From: Microbispora hainanensis
GTDB lineage: Bacteria; Actinomycetota; Actinomycetes; Streptosporangiales; Streptosporangiaceae
Length of the DNA: 64,000 bases
NCBI RefSeq assembly: GCF_036186745.1
Contig: NZ_CP108086.1
Coordinates: forward strand, 2,666,001 to 2,730,000
Direction of reading: 5' to 3'
Made by a program: the position numbers and the translations under genes. Below the pieces are notes generated by a model. That model searched no databases. It worked only from the letters and a program-made list of their open reading frames with translations, and was not told the origin of the DNA. The first letter of the stretch is position 1. The number at the start of each line of letters is the position of its first letter. This document shows positions 48,768-57,948 of this stretch, one piece after another.

Positions 48768-50729
48768 ATGCTCGTGGAGAAGACCGAGCGCCCTATCGCT
48801 ATGTTGGTTCACCAGATCTCTTGCGGCGAAATCAAGCTGCCGGAGATCCAACGGGGCTATGTGTGGAACACATGGAACGTCGCCAAGCTGATCGACTCGC
48901 TCTATCGAAAGTATCCCTCGGGCACATTGGTGATGTGGAAGCCCGCTGAAGCGCCACGGAGTCGACAGTTGGCGATCGGAATGACCCCAAAGAAGCCGAC
49001 TGTCCCACCACTTTACCTGCTGGACGGACAACAGCGATTAACCTCGCTGCACCGTGTCCTGAATGATCACAAGGATGCACAAATCGCCTTCAATATCGAA
49101 ACCGAGGAGTTTAAAAATCAGACTGCAGAGAGCAAGAACGACCCTCGATGGATCAAGGTTTATGACATACTCCGGGATGATGTTGACCTATTCGAGATAC
49201 GAGACGATTTATTGAATTTGGGGCTCCAGGTTGGGTCGCGAGAAATTGGACGCAGGCTGAGCCGACTGGCCTCAATCAAATCCCATAGTATTGACATGAA
49301 GATCGTGACGGGGTGCGACTATGAGGAGATCGTTGAGATCTTCGAACGCGTTAACAGTGGTCGTCCACTCAAGACTGTCGATCTCGCCCTTGCCATGCTT
49401 TCCGTCCACTGGCCGGGAATTCTTAAGAAAATTGAAGAAGAGGCCGCCCATTGGGCGGACCGGCATTACTCGGACATAAACGTCCAGTTCCTCGCTCTTG
49501 CTCTGAATAAGGCGGTCATCGGCCGATCGGACGGTGACCTTGAACAGGGGTGGGAGACGGTCCGACGTGGGCTGCGCCACCTCGTTCCGCTGCTTACGGA
49601 GAACCTGAAGATCACCAGCAGCGCGCTCATTCCGTCCCATGCGACACTGCTCCCGGTGACCATTCTCCTGGGCGAGCGACCCGACGCACCGCTCGATGCG
49701 GAGACCCGCGACGGGATCCTCTACTGGTTCCTCCTGGCGAACCTGCGGAACCGGTACAACAATTCGACCGACACCATGCTCGGCCGCGATATCCCTGCGG
49801 CCCGCGAGCAGGAGCCGGTCAAGAAGCTGCTCGCGAACCTAGGCGTGATCGGGACCAGGATCGCCATCACCCCGCAGGACCTGGCTGGCAAGTCTAGGGA
49901 GAGCGCCTACTTCACTCTGAGCTACCTCGTGGCCAAGAAGGCGGGCGCCCAGGACTGGTGGTTCGGCACGGAGATCTCCGCGATCGGAGAAGACCAGATC
50001 AAGCTCGAACACCACCACGTGCACCCGCAGGCGACCCTGAAGAACCACGCCAAAAAGTACAGCAAGGGCGAGATTAACGACCTCGCGAACCTCGCTTTCA
50101 TCTCCGCTAAGGCCAACCGCAAGATCAGCGATCGGTCGCCAAGTGTCTACTTTGTCGACCCAGCACTGCCGCCGCTGACGCAGGAAGATCTTGCGGCACA
50201 CTTCGTCCCGTACGACGAACCGCTTCGTGACGCCGCCAATTACCGTGAGTTCCTTGTCGAACGGCGTCGGCTGCTCGCGGCGGCCATGACTAAGCTCCTC
50301 GACAGCTTCCGCCCTGCCTGGCTCAGCCAAGCCAGCGCGCCTGTCGAGGTCAGGCCAGGTTGCACACTGGAGTTCGTCCTCTATCAGAGCCACTGGGACA
50401 TCGGCCGGATCGTAGCCATCGCGAAGGCCGACGATGCCTCATGGATCGGTTCCTTCAGCTTCGCCGACCTGGAGACAGCGATTGACGCTGCGAACAACGG
50501 CCTCGACAGTGGCATCGACATCGCCGGCCAGTCCGTCCCGGTGCGCGTAGAAGGGGATATTGTCGAGATCGCCGTCGGCCCGTTCATGGTTTCGGGCACC
50601 ATACACGCCTGGCACGAGATGATGAACCACGCACGGGACCAGGCCCTGCCGCTCTCTCAACTCCCCGCCCTGGAAGAGCCAACCTGGACCGACGAACTCA
50701 TTCCCTTCCCCGTAACTAGCGTCGAATAG
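48768..50729 (+). CDS. DUF262 (GmrS-like) protein with HNH-type (GmrD-like) region
   Basis: A 653-residue protein. The N-terminal DUF262 domain carries LPEIQRGYVWNTWNVAKLID and the ParB-like catalytic motif LLDGQQRLTSLHR (D86-R90), which binds nucleotide and cleaves it in GmrSD enzymes. In the middle, LEHHHVHPQATLKNHAKK and INDLANLAFISAKANRKISD (about 412-455) match the H-x-x-P...N-x-L-N pattern of the GmrD HNH (DUF1524-like) nuclease. A C-terminal region of about 150 residues has unknown fold. It is therefore a single-chain, modification-dependent type IV restriction candidate. It starts 96 bp after the ATPase gene, beyond a terminator-like hairpin, so it probably has its own promoter. Confidence 0.85.
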   Translation: MLVEKTERPIAMLVHQISCGEIKLPEIQRGYVWNTWNVAKLIDSLYRKYPSGTLVMWKPAEAPRSRQLAIGMTPKKPTVPPLYLLDGQQRLTSLHRVLNDHKDAQIAFNIETEEFKNQTAESKNDPRWIKVYDILRDDVDLFEIRDDLLNLGLQVGSREIGRRLSRLASIKSHSIDMKIVTGCDYEEIVEIFERVNSGRPLKTVDLALAMLSVHWPGILKKIEEEAAHWADRHYSDINVQFLALALNKAVIGRSDGDLEQGWETVRRGLRHLVPLLTENLKITSSALIPSHATLLPVTILLGERPDAPLDAETRDGILYWFLLANLRNRYNNSTDTMLGRDIPAAREQEPVKKLLANLGVIGTRIAITPQDLAGKSRESAYFTLSYLVAKKAGAQDWWFGTEISAIGEDQIKLEHHHVHPQATLKNHAKKYSKGEINDLANLAFISAKANRKISDRSPSVYFVDPALPPLTQEDLAAHFVPYDEPLRDAANYREFLVERRRLLAAAMTKLLDSFRPAWLSQASAPVEVRPGCTLEFVLYQSHWDIGRIVAIAKADDASWIGSFSFADLETAIDAANNGLDSGIDIAGQSVPVRVEGDIVEIAVGPFMVSGTIHAWHEMMNHARDQALPLSQLPALEEPTWTDELIPFPVTSVE

Positions 50730-51227
50730 GCATAGCTTGATCGCCCTGAGCCAAGTCGCGACCACATGATCTCCGCACAATGCGCCGCGCTCCCGGGGCC
50801 ATTCATAAGTCACTGCGGCGCGAACAATATGGACGCCGCCTTGATCGTTTCACGCCTTGGGGAAGGCGCGCGGATCTGAATATCGCAAGCTTGTCGGGGC
50901 GACGGGCGTCTGTCCAAAGATCGTTTGCCACGACACCGAGCACGCCCCGGCCTAGGCAGACAACGCTGAGTCGTCGAGCAGACCGCCTTGCTGCGCCACT
51001 TTCGCTCGGCAGGCGCTGACAGCGATCCGCCCCGACATCTCCGTGACTGGCAATGGCACAGTCGGCACCGTCGCCGTAAGCGTCTGGAGCGCTTCTCGCC
51101 GACGAGACAGCGAACGACCAGACCTTGTTTGCGAGGGCCATTTAATATAACATTTTGGCAGCACTGAAGCCATTCCGCCGGCACTGGCTGACTCAAAGAT
51201 TTACCGATTGGCAGCCGATTTTCTAGT
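50730..51227. other. Intergenic region, no gene recognised
   Basis: About 500 bp. Open frames on both strands are Arg/Ser-rich without similarity or ribosome sites. GC falls toward the right (AATATAACATTTTGG near 51145), where the promoter of the next gene should lie. Confidence 0.45.
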
Positions 51228-52394
51228 ATGAGTGACGTACCTGATACTTCTCACCAACCGAACGACGGCACAGCACTACTCGGCGACCGCTACAGTCGTC
51301 GCAACTACCCTAGCCATACCCAAGACGGAAACCCGCCGGGGCGCTGGATAGCCTTGGACGAATCTGGCTGGGATGGCGATCAATTGCATGGCGGTGACCG
51401 AAGCCGCTACTTAGTCATCGGATCCGTGGCTATCAGCGACAATGACGCCGCAGGCATCGTCGAGACACTACGCCGCGAGGCGCGAATTCAAGCCCCTGAG
51501 CTCAAGTTTGCAAAGTCCTTCACCGCCCAGAGCCATGCTTCACGGCGTCAGGCACTCAAGGAGCTACTAGCACCAAAAGGCCCTTTGGAAGGTCGGGCTT
51601 CTGTCTACGTCGTCGACAAGCACTACTTTGTGGTGAGCAAGCTGATCGACCTATTCGTGGAGGAGCGGGCCCATGCAAATAGTGTCGACATCCGCAACAC
51701 CGGCGTTGTCCGACAGCTTGCGAGGACCCTGTTCGAAGAAGGTCCACGCGCACTGGGCTCCTCCAGCTTCGCCCATCTCCTCACGACCACCGTTGCCTTT
51801 GCCTCAAAAAAGAACCGTGACGGGCAGAAGGTGACGGTCGAGGAGTTCTTCGACGTCGTGGACGCAGCCTGGGCCCGCTCCTATCGGCGCAAGGTAACCG
51901 ACGTGCTGGGACTGCTCCGTTCGACCCGATCTGAGGCGAGCGCCTATTTGCGGGACCTTCAGGAAGGCAGAATGGCCGAAGCGCTCGAACCCCTCGTTCC
52001 CTGCATAGTCGCCGCAATTAGGAACTGGTCCGAGCGGATCGGGAAATTGAACGTCCTGGCTGACGATCAGAGAGCTCTGACGGACGACCAACTCGATCTC
52101 ATGAGTGCCGAACTACGCGGCCTGGGGCACCCAGATTTCCGCTATCTCATGACGGGAGTACAGCTGGGGGAACTGGTCCGCGGGCAGTCGAAGTCCCATC
52201 CCTCTCTCCAGCTCGCCGATCTAATTTCGGGTGCTGGCTTCGCTGTGGCAAAGCGCCACGAAGGCGAGCCTACATTAGCTGGAGACGACTTATATCTGGC
52301 TATCATCCCGTTGATTGACCCAGCCAGCATGCTGCCCCATGACGCGCCAGAGCGGCTTGCCCAACCCGGACAGCCCCCGGCTCGCTCAAGCTAA
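51228..52394 (+). CDS. DUF3800 domain protein
   Basis: A 388-residue protein. The DUF3800 signature is WIALDESGWDGDQLHGGDRS (first acidic residue Asp44) followed by YLVIGSVAIS. Other family marks are an ELKFAKSF segment, a middle helical region, LNVLADDQRALTDDQLDLMS with further acidic residues, and the C-terminal HPSLQLADLISGAGFAVA. DUF3800 proteins have an RNase H-like fold and are common in mobile and defence loci; a nuclease activity is suspected but not shown for this member. Codon use is less GC-biased than in the flanking chromosome, consistent with the island. It stands alone at the end of the defence cluster. Confidence 0.8.
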   Translation: MSDVPDTSHQPNDGTALLGDRYSRRNYPSHTQDGNPPGRWIALDESGWDGDQLHGGDRSRYLVIGSVAISDNDAAGIVETLRREARIQAPELKFAKSFTAQSHASRRQALKELLAPKGPLEGRASVYVVDKHYFVVSKLIDLFVEERAHANSVDIRNTGVVRQLARTLFEEGPRALGSSSFAHLLTTTVAFASKKNRDGQKVTVEEFFDVVDAAWARSYRRKVTDVLGLLRSTRSEASAYLRDLQEGRMAEALEPLVPCIVAAIRNWSERIGKLNVLADDQRALTDDQLDLMSAELRGLGHPDFRYLMTGVQLGELVRGQSKSHPSLQLADLISGAGFAVAKRHEGEPTLAGDDLYLAIIPLIDPASMLPHDAPERLAQPGQPPARSS

Positions 52395-52586
52395 GCTGAT
52401 CCCATAGTTCGTGTATTGCGGAAGTGGCACCAAGAGACCTATGGAGGTTGTTGGGGCCTTGCCTCAGCGTTGCCGCAGGTGCAGGCCAACTCTCGATTAC
52501 GGCACTCAGCAGAGCGCGGAGTGGCCGCGTGGCCGGAGTCGGGGGGCACGTCCCGGGGGTGGACAATTCTCCGGCCACGCGGCGGT

Positions 52587-53189
52587 CTATGTGCCGCTCT
52601 GCTCCAGGGCGGCGATTCGGTGTGCAAGGTCGCGCGCGGACGAAGCGGAGATCAGAAGCGGTTTGGGCCTCCGGGGCATGGCCCACCACTGGCGCGTCTG
52701 GTTGCCGAACCAGCAGACCCAGGCACCGAACTTCGTGCCCAGCTCGACGAGGGCTCGGGCGGGCTCGACCTCCGGCGACAACCGAGCGACGGACTGCTGC
52801 TCTGGCCAGCGGAACTCGGCCCACACGGTGCGGCCTCGCGCATCCCCGTCGACGCCCATCTGCTCGCTGAGGGCCGCCACGATCGCAAGGCCGCGGCCGC
52901 CTTCAAGGAGGTTCTCGGCCTGGGCGACCCGGATGGCCGGCTGCGTCGGGGCTCCTGCGTCCGCGACGGCGATGCGCAGCTCGTTGGTGCTGCGCTGCAC
53001 GTGGACAACGAAGGTGCCGCCGTTTCCGGAGCGGGTGTGCATGATGGCGTTCGAGGCCAGCTCGGCCACGCAGGTGATGACGGCGTCGCGGTCCGGGCAG
53101 TCCGTCAGCAGGCCGCCGACATACCGGCGTACCTCCTGGAGTTGGCGCGCCTCGCCGCGAAAGGCGCGCTGGCACCAGCCAGGGGTCAT
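52587..53189 (-). CDS. RsbW-like anti-sigma/HATPase_c_2 ATP-binding protein
   Basis: A 200-residue protein. Residues about 10-130 are a GHKL ATPase: AVITCVAELASNAIMHTRSG (N-box), ELRIAVADAGAP (G1), EGGRGLAIVAALSEQMGV (G2) and TVWAEFRW as the last strand. This is the regulatory kinase-like family that is widespread and often orphan in streptomycete-type actinobacteria. The C-terminal 65 residues are Trp-rich and basic (WVCWFGNQTRQWWAMPRRPK), longer than usual for the family. GAGGAGACAGCA precedes ATG 53189. No sigma factor or antagonist gene is adjacent, so its target is unknown. It may already belong to the chromosome rather than the island. Confidence 0.82.
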   Translation of the reverse strand: MTPGWCQRAFRGEARQLQEVRRYVGGLLTDCPDRDAVITCVAELASNAIMHTRSGNGGTFVVHVQRSTNELRIAVADAGAPTQPAIRVAQAENLLEGGRGLAIVAALSEQMGVDGDARGRTVWAEFRWPEQQSVARLSPEVEPARALVELGTKFGAWVCWFGNQTRQWWAMPRRPKPLLISASSARDLAHRIAALEQSGT

Positions 53190-53407
53190 TGCTGTCTCCT
53201 CGGAATGAAGGGCCAACCGCACTCCCGCTCGGTTGCCGAGGCCCAAGGAAATCTCATCCGCAGCGCCCTGACCAGGCGTTTCGCGTCTGCTGCAGGTTCA
53301 GAAAGTTCGCCGTGTTCATCGGTGTGACGGCGGCGCTCCAATACTGGACCAGTGTCGACGCTCGAAAACGGACCCATCTACCGGCCTCATGGGCCTAGAT
53401 CGGGAAG

Positions 53408-54646
53408 GTGCTGAGCGTGGAGGACTGGGCGGAGATACGCAGGCTGTATAGAGCCGAGCAGATGCCGATCCGGGCGATCGCCCGCAAGCTGGGTGTGGGT
53501 CGCAACACGGTGCGGCGGGCGTTGGAGTCGCAAGGACCACCCAAATACGTGCGCAAGCCGTCCGGATCGATCGTGGACGCGGTGGAACCGCAGATTCGGG
53601 AGCTGCTGCAGGCATGGCCGGACATGCCGGCGACGGTGATCGCCGAGCGGATCGGCTGGCAGCGCGGGCTGACCGTGCTGAAGAAGCGCATCCGGGAGTT
53701 GCGGCCGCTGTATGCGCCGCCGGACCCGGCGTCGCGGACCAGCTATCTTCCCGGTGAGCTGGCCCAATGTGATCTGTGGTTCCCGCCGGTGGATGTGCCG
53801 CTGGGATGCGGGCAACAGGGGCGACGGCCGGTGCTGGTCATGGTCAGCGGATACTCGCGCTGGATCAGCGCGCGGATGCTGCCCTCGCGCCAGTCGGCGG
53901 ACCTGATCACGGGTCATTGGGTGCTGTTGCGGCAGCTGGGCCGCGTTCCCAAGGCGCTGGTGTGGGACAACGAGGCGGCGATCGGCCAGTGGCGGGGCGG
54001 GCGCCCGCAGCTGACTGAGGCGATGAACGCCTTCCGCGGCTGCCTGGGCATCAAGGTCATCCAGTGCCGCCCCGGTGACCCGGAGGCCAAAGGACTGGTC
54101 GAACGCGCCAACGGCTACCTGGAGACCTCCTTCTTGCCGGGCAGGTCCTTCACCGGCCCGGCCGACTTCAATGCCCAGATGGCCGCCTGGCTGCAGCGAG
54201 CCAACCAGCGTCATCACCGCCGCATCGAGTGCCGGCCCGCCGACCGGCTGGCCGCCGACCTCGCCGCGATGCTGGAACTTCCGCCGCTGCCGCCGGTCAC
54301 CGGCTGGCACCTGACCACCCGTCTGGGGCGGGACTACTACGTGCGCCTGGACTCCAACGACTACTCGGTGCATCCCTCGGTCATCGGCCGCCGCATCGAA
54401 GTCACCGCCGACCTGGACCAGGTGCGGGCCACCTGTGAGGGACGGCTGGTCGCCTCCCATCAGCGGTGCTGGGCAGCCCACCAGACCATCACCGCACCCG
54501 AACACGACCAGGCCGCCCGCGCATTGCGCGCACTCGCCCACCGGCCATCGCCGCCTCCGCCGGCGGACGCCGACGTCGAGCAGCGCAAACTCACCGACTA
54601 CGACCGCCTGTTCGGCCTGGGCGAGCACCAGGTGGTGACGCGATGA
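53408..54646 (+). CDS. istA: IS21-family transposase IstA
   Basis: A 412-residue DDE transposase. The N-terminal HTH reads MPIRAIARKLGVGRNTVRRA. The rve catalytic core has ELAQCDLWFPPVDVPLG with the first Asp, KALVWDNEAAIGQWRGG with the second and DPEAKGLVERANGYLETSFL with the Glu. A Mu-transposase-like C-terminal region (YYVRLDSNDYSVHPSVIGRR) follows. Full length for the family and uninterrupted, so probably active with IstB. Its stop overlaps the istB start. Confidence 0.92.
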   Translation: MLSVEDWAEIRRLYRAEQMPIRAIARKLGVGRNTVRRALESQGPPKYVRKPSGSIVDAVEPQIRELLQAWPDMPATVIAERIGWQRGLTVLKKRIRELRPLYAPPDPASRTSYLPGELAQCDLWFPPVDVPLGCGQQGRRPVLVMVSGYSRWISARMLPSRQSADLITGHWVLLRQLGRVPKALVWDNEAAIGQWRGGRPQLTEAMNAFRGCLGIKVIQCRPGDPEAKGLVERANGYLETSFLPGRSFTGPADFNAQMAAWLQRANQRHHRRIECRPADRLAADLAAMLELPPLPPVTGWHLTTRLGRDYYVRLDSNDYSVHPSVIGRRIEVTADLDQVRATCEGRLVASHQRCWAAHQTITAPEHDQAARALRALAHRPSPPPPADADVEQRKLTDYDRLFGLGEHQVVTR

Positions 54647-55437
54647 CCGCCAAGAACGCCACCGGCAGCCGTGACGCCACCGCCGAGATCGCCTACCTGA
54701 CCCGCGTGCTGAAGGCACCCTCCCTGGCCGCAGCCGTTGAGCGGCTGGCCGAACGCGCCCGCGCCGAAGACTGGAGCCATGAGGAGTTCCTGGCCGCCTG
54801 CCTGCAACGAGAAGTCGCCGCCCGCGAGGCCCACGGCGGGGAAGGCCGCATCCGGCTGGCCCGCTTTCCCGCCCGCAAGTCGCTGGAGGAGTTCGACTAC
54901 GACCACCAGCGCTCCCTCAAACGCGAGGTCATCACCCATCTGGGCACCCTGGACTTCGTGGCCGCCCGGGAGAACGTGGTCTTCCTCGGCCCGCCCGGCA
55001 CCGGCAAGACTCACCTGTCCATCGGGCTGGGCATCCGCGCCTGCCAGGCCGGTCACCGCGTGCTGTTCGCCACCGCGGCCCAATGGGTCGGCCGTCTGGC
55101 CGAGGCGCACCATGCCGGGCGCTTGCAAGACGAGCTCGTCAAGCTCGGCCGGATCCCGCTGCTGATCGTGGACGAGGTCGGTTACATCCCGTTCGAAGCC
55201 GAAGCCGCCAACCTGTTCTTCCAGCTCGTCTCCTCTCGCTACGAGCGGGCGAGCCTGATCGTGACCAGCAACAAGCCCTTCGGCCGCTGGGGCGAAGTCT
55301 TCGGCGACGATGTCGTCGCCGCCGCCATGATCGACCGTCTCGTCCATCACGCCGAGGTGGTCTCGCTGAAAGGAGACAGCTACCGGCTCAAAGACCGTGA
55401 CCTGGGCCGCGTGCCCGCGGCCAAGACCAACGACTAG
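54643..55437 (+). CDS. istB: IS21-family helper ATPase IstB
   Basis: A 264-residue AAA+ ATPase. Walker A is VVFLGPPGTGKTHLSIGLGI at about 109-128, Walker B is IPLLIVDEVGYIPF at about 169-182, the sensor-like LIVTSNKPFGRW follows, and the conserved end is IDRLVHHAEVVSLKGDSYRL. It selects the target DNA and stimulates IstA. ATG 54643 overlaps the istA stop, so the two are made in a coupled manner; the longer open frame upstream lies inside istA. Confidence 0.92.
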   Translation: MTAKNATGSRDATAEIAYLTRVLKAPSLAAAVERLAERARAEDWSHEEFLAACLQREVAAREAHGGEGRIRLARFPARKSLEEFDYDHQRSLKREVITHLGTLDFVAARENVVFLGPPGTGKTHLSIGLGIRACQAGHRVLFATAAQWVGRLAEAHHAGRLQDELVKLGRIPLLIVDEVGYIPFEAEAANLFFQLVSSRYERASLIVTSNKPFGRWGEVFGDDVVAAAMIDRLVHHAEVVSLKGDSYRLKDRDLGRVPAAKTND

Positions 55438-55582
55438 ATCAACAAACGGGTCCAGATTCGCGCGTCGCCCCTGGTCTCACATTCGAGCGACGTTGACACG
55501 GTGAACATGACAGTGATGGGGCGATTGCAGCCTGTTATCCTGCGGGCCCCGTTGTCCTCCTCATCAGGAAGGGAAGGACGAA

Positions 55583-56968
55583 ATGATTGGACTTGCGCGC
55601 CTGTACGCGGAGGCCGGCTTCGGCAAGCACGAAAGCTTCGCCGCGGCGGTCAACGCCCATCCGCTCGCCCGGGAATCGGGCGTGAGCGTGAGCCGGGTGA
55701 GCATCGGGCGCTACCTGTCCGGGACGACCGTGCCGGATTTGGCGGTGGGCCGCGTTATCGTGGCCGTGCTCGCCGCTCGCCTGGGTCGGCCGGTCACGCT
55801 GAACGACGTGTGGCCGGTGGCCTTCGCCCCGGCGGTCTCCGATCTCGCCCTGCGATACGAGCGGTCTCTTCCCGTCACCGTTGAATGCGTCGCCGAGCTG
55901 CTGGCGTGTGAGGTGGACCATGCGCGCGCCCAGGCCCTGGCGGCGTTGGACTTCGCCCCTCCCGCTGTTTCCGAGGCCATCACCGGCTGGCGGTACGGTC
56001 TGGTCGACTCGGTGACCGGCAGGCAGACGGAAAGCCGGGATGTGACGCACCGCCAGGTCACCCAGATCCGAGAGACGTGCGCATGGTTCTCCGGGCTCGA
56101 CCACGCCCGAGGCGGCGGACTGGTACGCAGCGCGGTGACAACCTACCTGCACGATCACCTGGCCCCTCTGCTGCGCGGCAGCTACACCGATGCCGTGGGC
56201 CGCAGCCTGTTCGCCGTAGCGGCCGAGATGCTGCAACTGGCCGGATGGATGGCCTACGACCTCGAACGGCACGGCCTGGCCCAGCGCTACTACATCCAGG
56301 CGTTGCGTCTGGCCAAGGCGTCCGGCGTGGAGTCGCGGGGCTTCGACGCCTTCGTACTGGTACGACTCAGCCAGCAGGCACTCAACCGCGACCACGCCGA
56401 CGAAGCCCTCTACCTCGCGCGTGCCGCCCACGACGACGTCGCCCCGTCCGCCACGACGCCGGCCGTACGGGCACTCGCCTACGCCGCAGAGGCTCGGGCG
56501 TGCGCTCGGCTGTACGAGAAAGGCGACGCCCACGCGGCCACGGCCTGCCGTCAGGCCCTCCTCGCCGCCGAACGTGAACTCGACGTCGGAGATCTCGACG
56601 GGGAGCCTGCATGGATCGGCTACTTCGACCCGCCCGAACTCGCTGCGGAGGTAGCGCACTCGCTGGTGGTGATCGGCGACACCACCGCCGCGTTGCCCCA
56701 CCTCGACGCAGCACTCACTGGCAAGAGCAGCGACCGCGCTCGCGACAGGCTGTTCTGCCAGCTCAACCTGGCAGTAGCCCATCTCAAGACCGACGACCTC
56801 GACGCCGCCCTGGCCGTTGCGGAACAGGCCCTCCCCACCGCAGGAACCATCGCCTCCACCCGGGTCCGAAGCCGGTTTCGGAGCTTCCGCCGATCGCTAC
56901 CGGCCAAGGAGCCTCGCGTTGTCGCGTTCAATGAACGCGTGCATGATGAATTGGCCGGAGTTGCGTAG
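55583..56968 (+). CDS. TPR-containing regulator-like protein
   Basis: A 461-residue soluble protein. The N-terminal about 75 residues resemble a diverged XRE HTH (VSRVSIGRYLSGTTVPDLAV). The rest is an array of tetratricopeptide-like helices (RSLFAVAAEMLQLAGWMAYD, HGLAQRYYIQALRLAKASGV, DEALYLARAAHDDV, ACARLYEKGDAHAATACRQA, FCQLNLAVAHLKTDDLDAAL). This architecture matches streptomycete-type regulators of differentiation and antibiotic production such as NsdA. GGAAGGACGAA directly precedes ATG 55583. The phosphotransferase gene follows on the same strand after 33 bp, possibly co-transcribed. Confidence 0.78.
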   Translation: MIGLARLYAEAGFGKHESFAAAVNAHPLARESGVSVSRVSIGRYLSGTTVPDLAVGRVIVAVLAARLGRPVTLNDVWPVAFAPAVSDLALRYERSLPVTVECVAELLACEVDHARAQALAALDFAPPAVSEAITGWRYGLVDSVTGRQTESRDVTHRQVTQIRETCAWFSGLDHARGGGLVRSAVTTYLHDHLAPLLRGSYTDAVGRSLFAVAAEMLQLAGWMAYDLERHGLAQRYYIQALRLAKASGVESRGFDAFVLVRLSQQALNRDHADEALYLARAAHDDVAPSATTPAVRALAYAAEARACARLYEKGDAHAATACRQALLAAERELDVGDLDGEPAWIGYFDPPELAAEVAHSLVVIGDTTAALPHLDAALTGKSSDRARDRLFCQLNLAVAHLKTDDLDAALAVAEQALPTAGTIASTRVRSRFRSFRRSLPAKEPRVVAFNERVHDELAGVA

Positions 56969-57001
56969 AGCTCCGGGGATCAGACGACAAGGTGCCGTCT
57001 G

Positions 57002-57925
57002 GTGAGCTGGGCAACACGGGGAGCGCCAACTCTCACGATGAGTACGCAGCCGGTCGACGCCCCTTACAGGACAGCCCTGGTAGGCGCCTGTCGACAGGCC
57101 GGGCTCGACTGTGACGGTGCTCGGCTGCTGCGCGTTCACGCCAACGCGATCTACCACTTGCCCCGGGAGAACGCCGTCGCGCGCGTCCGCAACGCCTCGG
57201 CGCTGGAGCGGATGCGCATCGCCGTTCAGACCGCTGCCTGGCTCGCCGAGAAGGGCTTTCCCACGCTAAGGCCGCTCGACGTGACACAGCCCGTGATCGT
57301 CGGCAACCACTTGGCGACCTTCTGGGAGTACCTGCCGCCCCTCGACGGACGGTCGGCCGACGTCACTCATCTCGCCGGCCTGCTGCGCGTGCTGCACCGT
57401 CATCCGCTGCCTCCGTTACTGCTTCCCTCCATTCGCCCAGTGGGGAGCACCGCAGCGGAGGCGAGGGCGTCCACCGTCCTGTCCCAGAGCGAGCGCCACT
57501 GGCTGGTCGCGCGTTGCGAGGAGCTGGAGGAGGGCTTCGCGCGGCTCGCGGCCACGCTGCCGTGGGGGATCGTGCACGGCGACGCCCACACCAACAACCT
57601 TCTCCCTCATCACGAAGGCGGCTGGGTGCTCATCGACTGGGACTCTGTCGGCGTCGGCCCGCCCGCGTACGACTTCATGCCCATCTACCTGCGCCCCCGC
57701 CGCTTCGGCTATCCGCAGTCCTTATGGCACGACTTCTGTACGGCCTACGGAACCGACCCAGTGGAGGACGGCGACCTGAACCTGCTGGCACAGATTCGTG
57801 AGGTTCGCAGCCTCAGCGCCTTCATCCGCGGCGCCAAACACAACCCCGCCGCCCGCACGGAGCTGCTCAACCGACTGTCCTCCCTCATGACAGGAGACAG
57901 CACGCGCAGGTGGAACGCCCTCTAA
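57002..57925 (+). CDS. Aminoglycoside phosphotransferase-like (APH) kinase
   Basis: About 307 residues with the APH kinase fold. The catalytic loop is GIVHGDAHTNNLL (about 187-199, catalytic Asp in HGDAH) and the metal-binding Asp is in VLIDWDSVGVGPPAYDFMPI. The N-lobe has YHLPRENAVARVRNAS with the nucleotide-contact region. Such kinases phosphorylate choline, sugars, antibiotics or other small molecules; the substrate is unknown. GTG 57002 has AAGGTG nine bases upstream; ATG 57038 is an alternative start. It follows the TPR regulator gene closely. Confidence 0.78.
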   Translation: MSWATRGAPTLTMSTQPVDAPYRTALVGACRQAGLDCDGARLLRVHANAIYHLPRENAVARVRNASALERMRIAVQTAAWLAEKGFPTLRPLDVTQPVIVGNHLATFWEYLPPLDGRSADVTHLAGLLRVLHRHPLPPLLLPSIRPVGSTAAEARASTVLSQSERHWLVARCEELEEGFARLAATLPWGIVHGDAHTNNLLPHHEGGWVLIDWDSVGVGPPAYDFMPIYLRPRRFGYPQSLWHDFCTAYGTDPVEDGDLNLLAQIREVRSLSAFIRGAKHNPAARTELLNRLSSLMTGDSTRRWNAL

Positions 57926-57948
57926 TCTGGCGCGACCGACAGCGAACC

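Larger units (their letters stand above)
53353..55498 (+). mobile_element. IS21-family insertion sequence
   Basis: The left end TGTCGACGCTCGAA (53353) and the right end, read inward as TGTCAACGTCGCTCGAA (from 55498), are inverted repeats with a 3-nt offset, starting TGT as expected for IS21. Inside are istA and istB with an ATGA overlap. I find no clear 4-8-bp target duplication. The element is 2,146 bp and looks complete. Confidence 0.88.

Noticed and set aside
38968-50729. DISARM or BREX system
   Set aside because: The helicase and methylase could suggest either, but PglZ, BrxC/L, DUF1998 (DrmB) and phospholipase (DrmC) genes are absent, while DUF1156 and DUF499 point to the helicase-methylase-ATPase type.
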